Shown here: positions 25,095 to 38,372 of the stretch, in pieces
Layout of the letters: every line of letters starts with the position of its first letter
How positions within the stretch are numbered: the first letter of the stretch is position 1
Assembly: GCF_964656455.1 (NCBI RefSeq)
Contig: NC_135714.1
Location: forward strand, 61,777,850 to 61,841,849
Reading direction: 5' to 3'
DNA from: Halichoerus grypus
Lineage: Eukaryota; Chordata; Mammalia; Carnivora; Phocidae
Length of the DNA: 64,000 nucleotides
The notes under the pieces: generated by a model
The model's database searches: none
The model's input: the letters and a program-made list of their open reading frames with translations, nothing else
What the model was told of the DNA's origin: nothing
Translations under genes and position numbers: made by a program

Positions 25095-25610
25095 AACATC
25101 TGTTTTGCAGTATCTATTAAAGCTGAACACACAGTTACCCTATGACATAGCAACTCTACTACTGGTCATACAGTCAACAAAAATGAGTACATAAGCACCC
25201 CAAAAGGTACAACAGTATTCATAATAGTCAAAACCGAAAAGAAATAGAAATTTAGTAAAACAGCTAAATAAATTGTGGCATTCACACACAAGAATACTTT
25301 GCAGCAAAGAAAAGAGAGAAACTCCTGCTATATGAAACATGGATGAATTTCACAAATATAATATTGAGGCAAAGGAGTCAAAGGCAAAAAAAAAAAAAAA
25401 GCCATTTATGTGAAGTTTAAAAGTAAGTAACATAAATGACAGTGCTAGGTATCAGGATAATGATTATCCTTGGGGAAGAAGGATGTATAATTGTGGGAGA
25501 ATGGGGTGGTGTTAATGTTCTATTTCTTGATTCAAAGTGTTTATTGAGCTGTACACTTTACAATCTGTGCATTTTCCTGTGGATTACATAAATTACACTT
25601 CAACAGAATG
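25095..25610 (+). mobile_element. Old L1M/L1ME 3-prime end
   Basis: Late-ORF2-like blocks (CAGTTACCCTATGACATAGCAA, TTGCAGCAAAGAAAAGAGAG, ATGGATGAATTTCACAAAT) and a 3-prime UTR (GAGCTGTACACTTTACAATC) in sense order, strongly diverged. Confidence 0.75.
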
Positions 25611-26309
25611 ATTACTTTTAAAAAAAGGACAATGTAATTCCTTCTATAAAAAGTTAGCAGTTGTTATGTAAAAACTGTGCCCAAAGAAGCAGATTTAACA
25701 CATGTAGCTTCAGGAGTTAGTACTTATATATTTCCAGATAAAGCATGACTTCATTTGGAGCAAACTTATAAATTATTTTGCTCATTTTCAATTCTAAGTG
25801 TTTTTTGCATGTACAAAAGTAAAGTGAGAACTACCAATATGTTGGCTCCAATAGCAGAAGAAGAACTTCTCAAAGTGTTAAATTACGTCAGTTTTACTTC
25901 AAAGCCTTTAGACACTTCAGAGAGAAAGTCATTTAGGATGAGTCCAATAAAAATTCATTGTTTTCTTCTATTGCAGGGAATCAAGGTTAGAAGTTCATTA
26001 TGATGAAAGTGAAACAGCTCTCATTATTGTGAATGCCATTGTAATTCAGTTTAAAATTTCAACATTCAAGATAAATTTACTTGGCTTTTGTAGTAATGAT
26101 ATTTTGGCTTAACATACATAAGTATATACTTCTATTGCAAATATTTTTTTGCAAATATTTTTAAATAGAACTGTTTTATAGGCCTACCAGTGTAACAAAG
26201 CCAATATCTTACATAGTTAATAAATTCCAAAAATTATATAATTTTAATGATTTTAACCACTCCCTCTCAAAAGTGTCCCAGTTGAGTTATATATTATATA
26301 TAAATTAAG
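25611..26309. other. No recognised feature
   Basis: AT-rich intergenic sequence. No supported gene or repeat. Confidence 0.5.
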
Positions 26310-28632
26310 TTCACTCTCGTCTGCTCCTCATTCTTTGGGGAGCAGGAATACCCCCCCACTTCATTTTTCTCTTTCTTCTCCTAATGTCCTCCATGCTATC
26401 CACCTTTTCAAGTGCTACCAAGGACTGGTTTCTGTCTAACCCAATTTGGAACACTGACAGGGAGCTGACATACTTTGGATATCTGAGGGACACTGAAAAC
26501 AAAGGAGAACTCAGTAGCTTCTTGCAGCACCTGAGAACCTGCAATTCAGATAGACATCAGAGGAAACAAGAGGTTATGAACTTCAGAAAAAGAAATAAGC
26601 AAACCTCTCTAGCTGGGAAATCCTATGTACAAGCCCAGAAGACACATCTCCAGAAAACACTTTAAAGGCCTCCAGAATCTCCAGCCAGGCTGATTGGTAA
26701 AGGTCTTCCCCCATACAAAGCCAGTCTGTAAAGAACGGGAGAGGTGCCCATTCTTTCAAATGCCCAAATTTCAGCAAAATATAACATAGCATATGAAGCA
26801 ACAGGGAAATATGGCACAATCAAAGAAACAAAAATCTCTAGAAACTGACTCTAAAGAAACAGAAATCTATGAATTACCTGAAAAATAATTTAAAATAACC
26901 TTCTTTTAAATGGTCAATGAGCTCTAAGAGAACACAGATAGACAACTACAAAAAAAAAAAATCAGGAAATGATGCATGAACAAAAATGAGAATATCAAGA
27001 GGGAGGGGCAAGATGGTGGCAGAGTAGGGGACCTCATTTCATCTGGTCCCTCAAATGTAACTGGATATCTATCAAACCATTCTGAACACATATGAATTCA
27101 ACCTGAGATGTAAGAAAATTTATCTGGACCTCTACAAGTAGAAAAATGACTACTTTTTGCAAGGTAGGAGGTGCAGAACCTTGAATCTTTGGGGGAAATA
27201 TCAGAAGATAAATGGAGGGGGGAGGGGGCCTTCATAAGCCGGCCACCAGAAAGTGATATAACACTGGAGCACAAAATTGGGACCTTTAGAAATCTGCTCC
27301 AGTGAGAGACATCCCTTTCTGAAAAGGGCATGGGATCAATAGGGCAGAATTCTAGGTGGATCATTGTGGTCTCAGGATCCCAGGAGACTCAGAAAGAACA
27401 GGGGAGTCTGAACTGATAGAGTGTGCAAGCAGTGGAGCAGGGAGACTGGTTATGGTCAGTGAACCCAGAAGGGACTCAGCTCCGGTCACCATAAACCTTG
27501 AGCTGGGCCGGTAGGGAGACCACTCTCTGCCTGACCACCCTCAAAAGGACCAGACGGTGCATCCCAGGGGATATATGAAGTAGCTTGTACCCACCACTGA
27601 GCAACAGCTCTCAGGGCAGTGTGACCCCTGAAAGGACACCAGGGGGCACCCAGACATGACCTGGGAGCTGTGGAAGAGGGTGCATGTGCAAGCCCATGGC
27701 CACTAGCAATTGCAAAGGCACAAAGCACAGAGATGCCCTTAGGTCTCTGGAACTCCCCCAGGAGAGTTGCAGCAGGTGCGAATAGCATGAGTCTGTGGAG
27801 TTTGGTACACACAGAAGAGGAGATGGTTTGACCTGGAGGGTTTATTGAAGAAAAGGAACCCTGACCTTGTGTCTCCAGGCCAGAGATTCCCACATGGCCA
27901 TATTTGCTCTGACCCTCCAAAGAGAAGTGGAAAGAGAAGAGAAAGGGACAAAAGCCACACAGAGGACCAGCTCACATTAAGCCCATACCTCTGACAAGGG
28001 GTGGGGCAACTCCACCCAAGCAAAGACACCTGAGAAGCCGAGCAGCAGGCCCCTCCTCCAGAAGACAGACTGGAAAAACAGGTGAATGATAAGCTTATTT
28101 CTCAAAGGACTGTAAAACTCCAGTGCCAGGGGAAATAATATAGGGAGCTCCAGGTGTTCCCTCATGACTCGCTTATACTTTAGGCTAAAATTTTACATTT
28201 CTTTTTTGTTTCTTTTTTTTTTTTTTTTTTTATCCTGTTCCCATTTCAAATAGATTCTAATTTCCCAAATTATGCTTTTAAGTTGCTTTTTAACTTTCAT
28301 TTTTTTCATATCTATGTTTTATAGATTTATGCTCCACACCAGTCTGTTTTTCACTCTCTATATATATGAAGTTCTGATTTCTTTGCAATTTTGGGATATA
28401 GTATCTTCTAACACACAGACCAAAAATCAGTCACAAGCAGGTAGATCACCCTGCTTTGTCCACCCTGAGAGATTATAGTCTCCCCCACCCCTTTTATATT
28501 GTTTTGGATCATCTTGGCTTTGTTTCCATATCTGTGGTAGCTTCTGACGACCTCGGATTTTTTTCTAGGGTGCATTTTGCTTGGGTTGTTAATATGTTGG
28601 ACTCAGCATTCACTCAACCATCTCTTGAAAGA

Positions 28633-29515
28633 ATGACTAGGAGAAGGAACTCTCAACAAAGAAAAGAACCAGAGACAATGTCCTCTGCCACATAACTAAT
28701 AGATATTGATATAAGCAAGATGTCAGAGATAGAATTCAGGATAGCAATTATAAAGCTAATAACTAGGCTTGAAAAGAGCATACATGACAATATGGAATTT
28801 CTAAGGGCAGAAATGAGATCTAATCAGGCCAAACATAAAAATGCTATGAATGAGATGCAGTCTAAATTGGATACTCTAACGGCTAGGGTAAGTGAGGCAG
28901 AAGAGAGAATAATCACCATGATCTAGAAGACAGGCTGATGGAAAGGAAGGACATTGAAGAAAAGGGAGAAAAACAACTCATAGCACATGAAGAGAGACTT
29001 AAGAGAATTTAATGATACATTGAAAAGAACCAATATCAGGATCATCAGGCTCCAAGAGAGGGTGGGGGGGAGGGCTAAAAGGTATATTTGAGCAAATCAT
29101 GGCTGAGAACTTCCATAATCGGGGGAAGGAAACAAGAATTCACATCCAAGAGGCAGAGAGGACTCCTCCCAAAATCAATAAAAATAGATCAACACCCCAA
29201 CATATAATATTGAAACTTGCAAATCTTACAGCTGAGGAAGCTATCCTGAGAGCAGCTAGGGGGAACAGATTTCTCACCTACGAAGGGACAAACATCAGAA
29301 TTACATCATAACTATCCACAGAAACTGGCAGGCCAGAAAGGGCTGGCAAGATATATTCAGGGTACTAAATGAAAAGAAAATTCAGCCAAGAATACATTAT
29401 CCAGCAAGGCTATCACTCAGAATGGAAGGAGTATAAAGAGTTTCTAGGACAGACAGAAACTGAAAGAATATGTGACCACAAAGCCAGCCCTGCAATATTA
29501 AGTGGGATACTGTAA
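28633..29515 (+). pseudogene. L1-C ORF1p relic
   Basis: RNA-binding ORF1 protein relic starting MTRRRNSQQRKEPETM. The first frame stops after about 21 codons (SSAT, then TAA at 28693-28695) and continues beyond it with MSEIEFRIAIIKLITRLEKS, a coiled-coil-like stretch. It then shifts frame near 28915. At the position where A, F, G and H have TGA, this copy has AGA (arginine). The C-terminal block (ETGRPER, from a degraded ETWQAR) is shifted. It ends near 29515 before a spacer of about 80 bp. Confidence 0.87.
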
Positions 29516-29597
29516 GCGAAGAGAGACCCCAGGAATAACATAGACCAGAAAGTAACAGGGACAGTCTTACAGAAACGGGGACTTTACAGGCAATACA

Positions 29598-32500
29598 AGG
29601 ACACTAAGTATGTATCTTTCAATAGTTACTCTAAATGTAAATTGGCTGAATGCTCCAATTAAAAGACACAGAATATCAGATTAGGTAAAAAAGCAGGACC
29701 CATCCATACACTGTCTACAAGAGACTCATTTTGAACCTAAAGACACCTCCATATTGAAAGTGAAGGGATGGAGAATTACTTACCATGCTAATGGACCTCA
29801 AAAGAAAGCTGGGGTACCAAGCCTCATATCAAACAAATCAGACTTCAAACCAAAGACAGTAGTAAGAGACGTAGAGAGATACTATATCATACTTAAAGGG
29901 TCTATCCAACAAGAAGATCAACAATTATAAATATCTATGCCCCCAACGTGGGAGCAGCCAATTATAAAAACCAATTAACAACCAAAGTAAAGAAACATAT
30001 TGATAATAATACACTGATAGTAGAATACTTCAACACTCCACTCATAGCAATGGACAGATCATCTAAGCAGAAGATCAACAAAGAAACAAGAGCTTTGAAT
30101 GACACATTAGACCAGATGGACTTCAAAGATATATACAAAACATCCCATCCTAAAACAACAGAATACACATTCTTCTCAAGTGCACATGGAACTTTCTCCA
30201 GAACAGTTCACATACTGGGTCACAAATCAGGTCTCAACTGATACCAAAAGACTGAGATTATTCCCTGCATATTTTCAGACCACAAATCACAAGAAGAAAT
30301 TTAGAAGAAACTCAAACACCTGGAAGTTAAAGAGCATCCTGCTAAAGAATGAATGGGTCAACCAAGAAATTAAAGAACTTAAACAATTCATTGAAACTAA
30401 TGAGAATGAAAACACATTGACTCAAAACCTATGGGCTACTGCAAAGGCAGTCCTAAGAGGGAAGTACAAGCCATCCAAGCCTCTCTCAAAAAATTAGAAA
30501 AATCTAAAATGCACAAGCTAACCTTACACCTAAAGGAGCTGGAGAAAAAACAGCAAATAAAGCCTAAACCCAGTAGGAGAAGAGAATTAATAAAGATTAG
30601 AGCAGAAATCAATGAAATAGAAACCAGAAAAACAGAACAGATCAACAAAACTAGAAGCTGGTTCTTTGAATGAATTAATAAGAATGATAAACCTTTCGCC
30701 AGACTTATCCAAAAGAAAAGAGCCAAATTAATAAAATCATGAATGAAAGGGAAGAGATCACGAATAATGCCAACGAAATAGAAACAATTGTTAGAAATTT
30801 TTATCAGCAACTATATGCCAACAAATTAGGCAATCTGGAAGAAATGGATGCATTCCTAGAAACTTATAAACTACCAAGACCGAAACAGGAAGAAATAGGC
30901 AATCTGAACAGACCTATAACTAGCAAGGAAATTGAAGCAGTAATCAAAAATCTCCCCAAAAAACAAGAGTCCAGGGCCAGATGGCTTCCCATGGGAATTC
31001 TACCAAACATTTATATAAGAAATAATACCTATTCTACTGAAGCTGTTTCAAAAAATAGAAATGGAAGGAAAACTTCCAAACTCATTCTATGAGGCCAAAT
31101 TACCCTGATTCCAAAGCCAGACAAAGACCCCACCAAAAAGGAGAATTACAAACCAATATCCCTGACAAATACGGATGCCAAAATACTCATCAAGATCTTA
31201 GCCAACAGGATCCAACAGTACATTAGAAGGATTATTCACCATGACCAGGTGGGATTTATTCCTGTAATGCAAGGGTGGTTCAACATTCGCAAATCAACCA
31301 CTGTAATAGAGCACATTAATAAAAGACAAGACAATAACCATATGATCCTCTCAACTAATGCAGAGAAAGCATTCGACAAAATACAGCATCCTTTCTTGAT
31401 TAAAACTCTTCACAGTGTAGGGATAGAGGGAACATAACACAATATCATAAAAGCCATCTATGAAAAAAGCCCACAGTGAATATCATTCTCAATGGGGAAA
31501 AACTGAGAGCTTTTTCCTTAAGGTCAGGAACACGACAGGGATGCCCATTCTCACCAAGATTGTTCAACATAGTACTAGAAGTCCTAGCCTCAGCAATCAG
31601 ACAGCAAAAAGAAATAAAAGACATTCAAATTGGCAAAGAAGTCAAACTCTCACTCTTTGCAGATGACATGATACTTTATGTGGAAAACCCAAAAGACTCC
31701 ACCCCAAAATTGCTAGAACTCACACAGGAATTCAGCAACATGGCAGGATATAAAATCAATGCACAGAAATCAGTTGCATTTCTATACAATAACAATGAGA
31801 CAGAAGAAAGAGAAATTAAGGAATTGATCCCATTTATAATTGCATCAAAAACCATAAAGTACCTAGGAATAAAACTAACCAAAGAGGTAAATTATCTATA
31901 CTCCAAAAACTACAGAACAATTATGAAAGAAATTGAGGAAGACACAAAGAAATGGAAAAATATTCCTTGCTCATGGACTGGAAGAATAAACATTGTTAAA
32001 ATGTCTATGCTGCCCAGAGCATCCTACACATCCAATGCAATCCCTATCAAAATATCATCAACATTTTTCACAGAGCTGGAACAAACAATCCTAAAATTTG
32101 TATGGAACCAGAGAAGACCCCAAATCGCCAGGGGAATGTTGAAAAAGAAAACCAGAGCTGGGAGCATTACAATGCCTGACTTCAAGTTATATCATAAAGC
32201 TTTGATCATCAAGACAACATGGTACTGGCACAAAAACAGACACATAGATCAAAGGAACAAAATAGAGAGCCCAGAAATGGACCCTCAACTCTATGGTCAA
32301 CTAATCTTTGACAAAGCAGGAAAGAATATCCAGTGGGAAAAAGGCAGTCTCTTCAATAAATGGTGCTGGAAAAATTGGACAGCCACATGCAGAAGAATGA
32401 AATTGGACCATTCTCTTACACCATACACAAAGATAAACTCAAAATGGATGAAAGAGCTAAATGTGAGACAGGAATCCATCAAAATCCTAGAGGAGAACAA

Positions 32501-33386
32501 AGGCAGCAACCTCTTCGATATTGGACAAAGCAATTTTTTTGCAAGACATGTCTTCAAAGGCAAGGGAAACAAAAGCAAAAAATGAACCCTTGGGACTTCA
32601 CCAAGATCAAAAGCTTCTGCACAGCAAAGGAAACAGTCAACAAAACTAAAAGGCAACCTACAGAATGGGAGAAGATATTTGCAAATAACATTACAGATAA
32701 AGGGCTGGTATCCAAGATCTATAAAGAAATTCTCAAACTCAACACCCAAAAAACAAATAATCCAGTCAAGAAATGGGCAGAAGACATGAACAGACACTTC
32801 TCCAAAGAAGACATACAAAATGCCAATAGACACATGAAAAAATGCTCCACATCACTTGCCATCAGGTAAATCCAAATCAAAACCACAATGAGATACCACC
32901 TTACACCAGTCAGAATGGCTAAAATTAACAAAACAGAAAACTACAAATGTTGGCAAGGATGTGGAGAAAGGGAAACCCTCTCACACTGTTAGTGGGAATG
33001 CAAGCTGGTACAACCATTCTTGGAAAACAGTATGGAGGTTCCTCAAAAAGTTAAAAATAGAGCTACCCTATGATCCAGCAATTGTACTACTGGGTATTTA
33101 CCCCAAAGATACAGATGTAGTGAAAAGAAGGAGCTCATGCACCCCAATGTTCATAGCAGTAATGTCCACAACAGGTCAACTATGGAAGGAGCCAAGATAT
33201 CCTTCAATGGATGAATGGATAAAGAAGATTTTCATATATAGAATGGAATATTACTCAGCCATCAGAAAGGATGAATATCTACCATTTACACTGGCATGGA
33301 TGGTACTGGAGAGGATTATGCTCAATGAAATAAGTCAAGCAGAGAAAGACAATTATTGTATGGTTTCACTCATATGTGGAACATAA
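29598..33386 (+). pseudogene. L1-C ORF2p relic
   Basis: Endonuclease and reverse-transcriptase protein relic. The usual start ATGGCA is AGGACA at 29598, so initiation is lost. The endonuclease contains LQETHF (about 29717) and, shifted in frame, NVGAANYKNQL. The longest intact stretch is 369 codons at 31476-32585. It holds the RT block [11 protein letters not shown], catalytic FADD (residues 61-64 of that frame, 31656-31667), [16 protein letters not shown] and the thumb/C-terminal region. The protein would have ended MVSLICGT at 33386. Stops near 31436 and frameshifts near 32590 and 32870 make it inactive. Confidence 0.92.
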
Positions 33387-33881
33387 GGAAGAGAGCAGAG
33401 GACCACAGGGGAAGGGAGGGAAAACTGAATGGGAAGAAATCAGAGAGGGAGACAATCCATAAGAGACTTGACTCTGGGAAACAAACTGAGGGTGGTGGAA
33501 AAGGAGGTGGGTGGGGGATGGGGTAACTGGGTGATGGGTATTGGAGGGCACGTGATGTGATGAGCACTGGGTGTTATAGTGAACTGATGAATCATTGAAC
33601 ATTATATCAAAAACCAGTGATATACTTACTATACCTTGGCTAATTGAATTTAAATTAAAAAAACAAACAAAACAAAAAAAATGGGAATATCAACAAAGAG
33701 ACAGAAACTATAAAAAAGAACCAAACAGAAAATCTGGAGTTGAAGAATCCAACTAAACTGGAAAATTCACTAGACGGTTTCAAACACAGACTTGATCAAA
33801 CAGAAGAATCAAGTAAACTCAAACACAAGTCATTTTTAATTGTTAAGTAAGAGGCACAAAGAAAAGGATGAAGAAAAGTAG

Positions 33882-33996
33882 AGAGGCACCTGGCTTGGTC
33901 AGTCGGTGGAGTATGATTGATTTCAGGGTTGTGAATTCAAGCCACACATTGGGCGTAGAGATTACTTAAAAATAAACTTTAAAAAAAGAAAGAAAA
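33882..33996 (+). mobile_element. Old SINE in L1-D ORF1
   Basis: Short, diverged tRNA-type SINE (GGCACCTGGCTTGGTCAGTCGG, GATTACTTAAAAATAAACTTT). It lacks the long CT-rich body, as older carnivoran SINEs do. Confidence 0.82.
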
Positions 33997-34096
33997 ATGA
34001 AGAAGACCTAAGGGATTTATGAGATGCCACAGGGAAGACCACTCATGGGAGCATTTGTGGAGTCTTGTAGGAGTCCCAGAAGGAAGAGAGAGGACC

Positions 34097-34103
<7 letters not shown>

Positions 34104-34145
<42 letters not shown>

Positions 34146-34153
34146 AGAGAGAG
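34104..34153 (+). repeat. (GA)n microsatellite
   Basis: About 50 bp of GA repeats with two interruptions, inside L1-D. Confidence 0.95.
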
Positions 34154-34703
34154 GTTACTTAAAGAAATAACAGCCAAAATGTCTTAAATCTGAGTAAGAA
34201 AATGGACATCCAAATGCAAGAAGCTCAAGAGATACCAACTAGTATGAATACAAAAAGTCCCTCACCAAGACACATTATAAACAAACTGTCAAAAGTCAAA
34301 GACAAAGAGAAGATCTTGAAAACAGCAAGAGAAAAGTGACTTTTCATGTGCAAGGGAGCTCCCTTAAGATTATCAGCAGGTTTCTCAGCAGAAACCTTGC
34401 AAGACAAAAGAGAGTGTGGTAATACATTCAAAGTGCTCTAAAAAAAATCTTCCAAATAAGAATCCTATATTCAGCAAAATTGTCTTTCAAAAATGAAGGA
34501 GAAATAAACATTCCTGGATAAACAAAAGCTGAGGAAGTTCATCACCACTAGACTTGCCTTACAAAAAATGCTGAAGTGAATCCTTCAAGTTGAAATGAGA
34601 GGATGCTGGACAGCAAGATAAACACGCACAAAAAATATATAGCTCTCTATGAGAGCTAAACATATAGACCAATATAGAATCCTATAAAAGTGCAGTGGTG
34701 GTC

Positions 34704-35539
34704 TGTTGGTGGGAATACAAGCTGGTGCAGCCACTCTGGAAAACAGTATGGAGGTTCTTCAAAAAGTTGAAAATAGAGCTACCCTACAACCCAGCAATTG
34801 CACTACTGGGTATTTACCCCAAAGATACAAATGTAGTGATCTGAAAGGGCACATGCACCCCAATGTTTATAGCAGCAATGTCCACAATAGCCAAACTATG
34901 GAAAGAGCCTAGATGTCCATCAACAGATGAATGGACAAAGAAGAAGTGGTATATATATACAATGGAATATTATGCAGCCATCAAAAAAATTTAAATCTTG
35001 CCATTTGCAATGACATGGATGGAACTAGAGGGTATTATGCTAAGCGAAATAAGTCAATCAGAGAAAGACAAGTATCATATGATCTCACTGATATGAGGAA
35101 TTCTTAATCTCAGGAAACAAACAGGGTTGCTGGAGTGGTGGGGGGTGGGAGGGATGGGGTGGCTGGGTGATGGACATTGGGGAGGGTGTGTGCTATGGTG
35201 AGTGCTGTGAATTGTGTAGGACTGATGAATCACAGACCTGTACCTCTGAAACAAGATAGTAGGAAGGGAAAAGTGAAGGGGGGAAAAAGGAGGGGGAGAC
35301 GAACCATGAGAGACTATGGACTCTGAAAAACAAACTGAGGGTTTTTTGGGGGGAGGGGGGGTTAGCCCAGTGATGGGTATTAAGGAGGGCATGTATTGAA
35401 TGGAGCACTGGGTGTTATATGCAAACAATGAATCATGGAACACTACATCAAAAACTAATGATGTAATGTATGGTGATTAACATAACACAATAAAATAAAA
35501 TTTTAAAAAATAAAAATAAAATAAAAAATAAAATAAAAT
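34704..35539 (+). mobile_element. L1-E: 5-prime-truncated L1 with two-part 3-prime UTR
   Basis: Starts in late ORF2 (TGTTGGTGGGAATACAAGC) and runs through the ORF2 end and two 3-prime UTR modules (about 35095-35255 and 35260-35490) to an AATA-rich tail. It sits within L1-D between ORF1 and ORF2. No clear target-site duplication. Confidence 0.9.
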
Positions 35540-36379
35540 AGATTGTTACAACTATGTTTTAGATAATCCCATGGTAACTTCAAAGAAAATACCTAGAGAA
35601 TGAGAAAGGAATCATAGTACGCACTACAAAAAATTAACAAAACACAAAAGAAGACAGCAAAAGAGGAATAAAATAGCTACAAGACATAAAGAAAAATTAA
35701 CAAAATGGCAATAGTAAGTCTTTCTTTATCAGTAATTACTTCATATATAAAGGGATTAAACTTCCCAAAAGACATAGAGTGGCTAAACAGATTTTTAAAA
35801 ATCCAACTATAAGCTGTCTACAGAAGTCTCACTTCAGATGTAAGGACACATATAGGCTGAAAGTGAAAGGATGGATGCAAACGGTAACTTAAGGAGAGAA
35901 GGGGTGGGCATAGTTTGTCAGACAGAATAGACTTTAAGTCAAAAACTGCCATGAAACAAAGGAGGACAGTATGTAATGAAAAAAAGGCCAATTCGTTGGG
36001 AAGATATAATAATTTTGAATATATGAGCATCTAAAATCAGAGCATTCAAACATATGAAGCAAACACTGAAAGAATTGAAGGAAGAAATAGACAGTTACAC
36101 AATAATAATGAGACTTCCATATCTTTTAATAATGGATGACCAACTAGACAGAAAATAAGTAAGAGAAAACAGAGGACTTTAACAATACTATAGACCAATC
36201 GGACATAACAGAACACTCCATCAAATGGGAGAATACACGTTCTTCTTGAGTACACATGGAACATTCTCTAAGATGGAGCACATGTTAAGCCACAAAACAA
36301 GTCTTAACAAATTTAAGAAGATTGAAATATTAGGTATCTTTTTCAGTCACAGTAGAATAAAATTAGAAATCAATAGCAA

Positions 36380-36592
36380 GGGGCACCTGGGTGGCTCAGT
36401 CAGTTAGGCATCTGACTGTTGGTTTTGGCTCAGTTCACGATCTAATGGGTTGTGGGATCGAGCCCTGTGTCAGGCTCTGCACTCAACATGGAGAGTGCTT
36501 GAGTTTCACTCTCCCTCTCCATCTGCCCCTCCCCCCACCGTGCTCTCTCTCTCTCTCTCTCTCTCAAATAAATAAACAAATCTTTTTTAAAA
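36380..36592 (+). mobile_element. SINE in L1-D ORF2
   Basis: CAN-SINE with GGCACCTGGGTGGCTCAGTC head and a (CT)n run. A flanking match is imperfect (AATCAATAGCAA / AATCGCTAAAAGCAA). Confidence 0.92.
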
Positions 36593-37218
36593 ATCGCTAA
36601 AAGCAAACTCTTAGCTAGACTAAGAAAAAAAAAGAGAAGATTCAAATAACAAAAATCATAAATGAGAGAGAAGACAACTGATGCCACAAAAATTAAAAAG
36701 TATTAGACTATTATGAACAATTAAATGCCAACAAATTGGATAACGTGGAAACACATAAATTCTTAGAAACATACCAGGACTGAATTATGAAGACGTAAAA
36801 ATAAAAAAAATCTGAACAGACCTATAACTAGTAAGGAAATTCAATCTGTAAACAAAAACTTCCCAACAAAGACAAGTCCTGGACCTAAAGGTTTCACTGG
36901 AGAATTCTGTCAGACATTTAGAGAAGAATTAAGCCAGTCCTTCTCAAACTCTTCAAAAAATTCAAAAGGAAGAAGCATTTCTAAACGCATTTTTTTAGGC
37001 CAACATTGTCTAGATACCAGGGCCAGACGAAGATATTATTAAAAAAAAAGAAAAGAAAAATACAGACCGATATCCCCAATGAATAGTGATGCAAAAATAC
37101 TCAACAAAATACTAGAAAACTAAATCCAACAGCATTTTGAAGGGATTATACACCATGACCAAGTGATATTTATTCCTGGAATGAAAGGAGGCTTCAACAT
37201 ACAAAAATTAATCAATGT

Positions 37219-37428
37219 GGGGTGCCTGGGTGGCTCAGTTGGTTGTGTCTGACTCTTGATTTCAGCTCAGGTCATGATCTCAGGGTTGGGAGACTGAGCC
37301 CTGAGTCAGGCTCCATGTTCAGTGAGGAGTCTGCTTGAAATTCTCTCTCTCCCTCTGCCCTTCCTCCCTATTTATGCATGCTCTCTCTCTCTCCCTCTCT
37401 CTTTCTCTCTCAAATAAATAAATCTTCA
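37219..37428 (+). mobile_element. SINE in L1-D ORF2
   Basis: CAN-SINE with an exact 16-bp duplication (AAAAATTAATCAATGT at 37203-37218 and 37429-37444). Confidence 0.96.
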
Positions 37429-38176
37429 AAAAATTAATCAATGTAACACACCACATTAATAGAATGAGGGAAACAAAAAACACATGATCATCTCAATTGA
37501 TGGAGGAAAAAAACATTTAACAAAATTCAACATGCTTTCATGATTTAAAAAAAAACCCTCAACAAACTAAAAATAGAAGGAAACCACAGCAACATAATAA
37601 AAGCTATATGTGAAAAACCTACAGTAATCATCATACTCAATGGTGAAAGACTGAAAGCTTCTCTTTTAACATCTGGAACTAGAGAAGGATGCATATTCTC
37701 ACCATTCCTATTCAACATGGTACTGGGAGTCCTACTCAGAGTAAATAGACAAGAAAAAAGGCATTCAAATTGGAAATGAAAGAGTAAAATTATCTCTATC
37801 TGCAGATGATATAATTTCTATGTAGAAAACCCTCAAGATTCCACAAAAACACTGCTAGATAAGCTAATAAATGAGTTCAGGAAAGTTGTGGGATACAAAA
37901 TGAACACAAAATATCAATTGCATTTATATATACTAATAAAAAGTAATATGAAAAGAAAATTAAGAAAACAATATACAATAACATGAAAAATTAAAATACT
38001 GTGGAATTAAATTAACCAAGAAATGAAAGATGTGTATAATGAAACTACAAAATATTGTTGAAAGTACTCAACAGTGAAAAACTGAAAGCTTTTCGCAAGG
38101 ACGTCAACTCTCACCACTTTTATTCAACATATTATTAGAAGTCCTAGCTGCAGCAATCAGATAAGAAAAAGAAATA

Positions 38177-38372
38177 GGGCACCTGGGTGGCTCAGTTGGT
38201 TAAGCAACTGCCTTTGGCTCAGGTCATGATCCTGGAGTCCTGGATCGAGTCCCGCATCGGGATCCCTGCTCAGCAGGGAATCTGCTTCTCCCTCTGACCC
38301 TCCCCCCTCTCATGTGCTGTCTCTCTCTCATTCTCTCTCTCTCAAATAAATAAATAAAATCTTTTAAAAAAA
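38177..38372 (+). mobile_element. SINE in L1-D
   Basis: CAN-SINE with a 12-bp duplication (AAGAAAAAGAAA at 38163-38174 and 38373-38384), low-complexity but at the right place. Confidence 0.93.

Larger units (their letters stand above)
26999..33676 (+). mobile_element. L1-C: full-length L1 with target-site duplication
   Basis: A complete L1 of 6.7 kb: 5-prime UTR (26999-28632), ORF1, spacer, ORF2, 3-prime UTR and an A-rich tail. It is flanked by a 17-bp duplication with one mismatch (AAAAATGAGAATATCAA at 26982-26998, AAAAATGGGAATATCAA at 33677-33693) of L1-D ORF1 sequence. No insertion lies inside. The 5-prime UTR has a single copy of the T-rich module (about 28235-28500). The 3-prime UTR is of the one-part type. 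Confidence 0.96.
26820..34620 (+). pseudogene. L1-D ORF1 relic (split)
   Basis: The N-terminal part (26820-26998, around ATTTAAAATAACCTTCTTTT and GAACACAGATAGACAACTA) and the rest (33694-34620) belong to one ORF1 relic cut by L1-C. Landmarks are CAGAAACTATAAAAAAGAACC, the RNA-binding part near AACACATTATAAACAAACTGTC, and AATCCTATATTCAGCAAAATTG. A SINE (33882-33996) and a (GA)n tract add further breaks. It is too decayed to read as protein over more than short stretches. Confidence 0.75.

Noticed and set aside
24380..25194. Possible host coding exon or ERV gene (overlapping 66-121 codon frames)
   Set aside because: No recognisable domain, no splice context that I can support, and competing frames on both strands.
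26384..26665. Small 93-codon host gene
   Set aside because: It lies in what looks like the 5-prime UTR of L1-D and shows no recognisable domain.
27486..27920. 144-codon minus-strand gene
   Set aside because: It is antisense to the L1-C 5-prime UTR; treated only as part of the antisense-frame observation.
34104..34153. CRISPR-like or satellite array
   Set aside because: It is a simple GA microsatellite without spacers.
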